Below are positions 62,590-64,000 of a stretch of 64,000 nucleotides of DNA, piece by piece. A model generated the notes under the pieces. It saw nothing but the letters and a program-made list of their open reading frames with translations, was not told the origin of the DNA and did no database searches. The DNA lies in the NCBI RefSeq assembly GCF_003363435.1, contig NZ_QRCT01000049.1, forward strand, positions 124,001-188,000. Reading direction: 5' to 3'. This stretch comes from Anaerosacchariphilus polymeriproducens (GTDB lineage: Bacteria > Bacillota > Clostridia > Lachnospirales > Lachnospiraceae). The position numbers were made by a program, and so were the translations under genes. How positions within the stretch are numbered: position 1 is the first letter of the stretch; each line of letters begins with the position of its first letter.

Positions 62590-64000
62590 CTAGTTTCAAC
62601 ACACTCATAAACGCCTTCTGCGGTATCTCTACATTACCAATTTGCCGCATACGCTTTTTCCCTTCTTTTTGCTTCTCGAGTAGTTTACGTTTACGTGAAA
62701 TATCTCCACCGTAACATTTTGCTAATACATCTTTACGCATCGCTTTCACAGTTTCTCTTGCTATTACTTTGCTTCCAACTGCAGCCTGAATAGGCACTTC
62801 AAATAAATGCCTTGGTATTTCATCTTTCAATTTCTCACACATTTTTCTTCCACGTTCATAAGAAGTTTCGCTGTGAACAATAAAAGAAAGTGCATCTACT
62901 TCTTCTTTATTAATTAATATATCTAATTTCACTAATTCTGAACGCTCATACCCTTTCATCTCATAATCAAAGGATGCATAACCGCGGGAACGTGATTTGA
63001 GCGCATCAAAGAAATCATATATTATTTCATTTAAAGGTAAGTCATACTTCAATAAAGCTCTCGTCTCCTCCATATATTCCATACTAATATATGTTCCACG
63101 ACGTTCCTGACACAAGTCCATAATAGCACCAATAAACTCTGTTGTTACCATGATCTCTGCACTCACTATCGGTTCTTCCATATATGCGATTGCAGTAGGT
63201 TCCGGCATATTAGAAGGATTCGTCAATTCAATGACTTCTCCATCTGTTTTGTGTACTTTATAAATAACACTTGGCGCTGTAGTAACTAAATCTAAATTAT
63301 ATTCTCGTTCTAAACGTTCCTGGATGATCTCTAAATGAAGCAGTCCTAAAAAACCGCACCGAAACCCAAAACCTAATGCAACGGAAGTCTCAGGTTCAAA
63401 TTGTAACGATGCATCATTTAGCTGTAGTTTTTCTAATGCATCTCTCAAATCAGGATACTTTGCACCATCGACCGGATACATACCACAATAAACCATAGGA
63501 TTTACTTTTTTATAACCCGGCAACGGCTCTGCACAAGGATTCTTAGCTTCAGTAATCGTATCTCCTACTGTTGTATCTTTCACATTTTTTAGACTGGCAG
63601 TAATATAGCCTACCATTCCGGCACTTAATTCATCACATGGAATGAATCTGCCAGCACCAAAGTATCCAACTTCCACTACCTCAGACACCGCTCCTGAAGC
63701 CATCATTTTGATAGAAGTTCCAGGTTTCACTTTCCCCTCCACGATCCTGCAAAATACTATGACTCCCCTATAAGAATCATATAAAGAATCAAAAATAAGA
63801 GCTCTTAAAGGAGCTTCCTTATCTCCTTTAGGTGCCGGGATTTTTTTCACGATCTGTTCTAATACTTCTTCAACGTTAAGCCCGGTCTTTGCGGAAATCC
63901 TTGGCGCATCCTGTGCCTCAATACCAATAACATCTTCAATTTCTTCAACGACTCTGTCCGGATCAGCGCTTGGCAAATCTATCTTATTAATAACCGGCAT
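62579..64000 (-). CDS. lepA: Elongation factor 4 LepA (5' end outside window)
   Basis: The C-terminal 473 residues of LepA: G4 [12 protein letters not shown] at the window edge, domains II-IV and the unique CTD with [11 protein letters not shown] and the basic [20 protein letters not shown] end (quoted in part: [14 protein letters not shown]). The first about 130 residues (G1-G3) are beyond position 64000; the ATG at the edge is internal. LepA back-translocates or helps ribosome assembly. Confidence 0.95.
   Translation of the reverse strand: MPVINKIDLPSADPDRVVEEIEDVIGIEAQDAPRISAKTGLNVEEVLEQIVKKIPAPKGDKEAPLRALIFDSLYDSYRGVIVFCRIVEGKVKPGTSIKMMASGAVSEVVEVGYFGAGRFIPCDELSAGMVGYITASLKNVKDTTVGDTITEAKNPCAEPLPGYKKVNPMVYCGMYPVDGAKYPDLRDALEKLQLNDASLQFEPETSVALGFGFRCGFLGLLHLEIIQERLEREYNLDLVTTAPSVIYKVHKTDGEVIELTNPSNMPEPTAIAYMEEPIVSAEIMVTTEFIGAIMDLCQERRGTYISMEYMEETRALLKYDLPLNEIIYDFFDALKSRSRGYASFDYEMKGYERSELVKLDILINKEEVDALSFIVHSETSYERGRKMCEKLKDEIPRHLFEVPIQAAVGSKVIARETVKAMRKDVLAKCYGGDISRKRKLLEKQKEGKKRMRQIGNVEIPQKAFMSVLKLDDK

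Noticed and set aside
62579-64000. Truncated lepA pseudogene
   Set aside because: The missing N-terminus coincides with the window edge and the frame is open to the last base.

Overview
The window looks like a low-GC Clostridia chromosome, most likely Lachnospiraceae. Supporting signs are a complete Gram-positive flagellar/chemotaxis cluster with a FliY-type switch protein plus CheC and CheD, a CodY regulator, a sporulation sigma-K gene, HrcA/CIRCE heat-shock control, and Bacillus-like gene order in the housekeeping segments. The family assignment is inferred from gene content and protein style. Almost every gene is on the minus strand, so transcription runs from high to low coordinates. The one clear exception is a small HPr-like gene at 50594-50833. 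I see no rRNA, tRNA, insertion sequence, prophage or CRISPR array.

Region 1 (34041 down to 1) is the flagellar/chemotaxis cluster. In transcription order: flgB, flgC, fliE, fliF, fliG, fliH, fliI, fliJ, an MgtE-N/MotE-like gene, fliK, flgD, a small conserved flagellar gene, flgE, then flbD, motA, motB, fliL, fliM, fliY, cheY, fliO, fliP, fliQ, fliR, flhB, flhA, flhF, flhG, a PilZ-domain gene, cheB, cheA, cheW, cheC, cheD, a small membrane-protein gene, sigD, fapA, and two poorly known genes, the last cut by the window edge. A sigma-A-like promoter sits in front of flgB, preceded by three 16-bp repeats spaced exactly 31 bp apart. A terminator-like hairpin after flgE and a promoter before flbD suggest at least two transcription units.

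Region 2 (34271-39965) holds codY, topA, dprA and comM/yifB. It keeps part of the Bacillus dprA-topA-...-codY-flgB order but lacks the trmFO-xerC-hslVU block. codY has its own promoter and a 13/15 CodY-box match just downstream, which points to autoregulation.

Region 3 (40228-50401) holds a PilT-like ATPase whose Walker A lysine is replaced by threonine, sigK with essentially no pro-sequence, an Fe-S aldo/keto reductase, a U32 protein next to a TrmR-type methyltransferase, an MltG-like protein with no catalytic domain, ylbF, RNase J, fur, yrzB, ruvX, ireB and mtaB.

Region 4 (50594-64000) holds the HPr-like gene (Ser46-type site kept, His15 lost), thiI with its cysteine desulfurase partner, rsmE, prmA, a coiled-coil/J-domain protein, dnaJ, dnaK, grpE and hrcA behind a perfect CIRCE operator, then a small membrane protein, hemW and the 3' part of lepA, which runs off the right edge.

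Most of the window is ordinary core biology. The points I find most worth a second look are the phased repeats before flgB, the altered Walker A of the PilT-like ATPase, the three-hairpin leader of flgE, the pro-less sigma-K, and the His15-less HPr paralogue. I did not find a convincing new multi-gene system.
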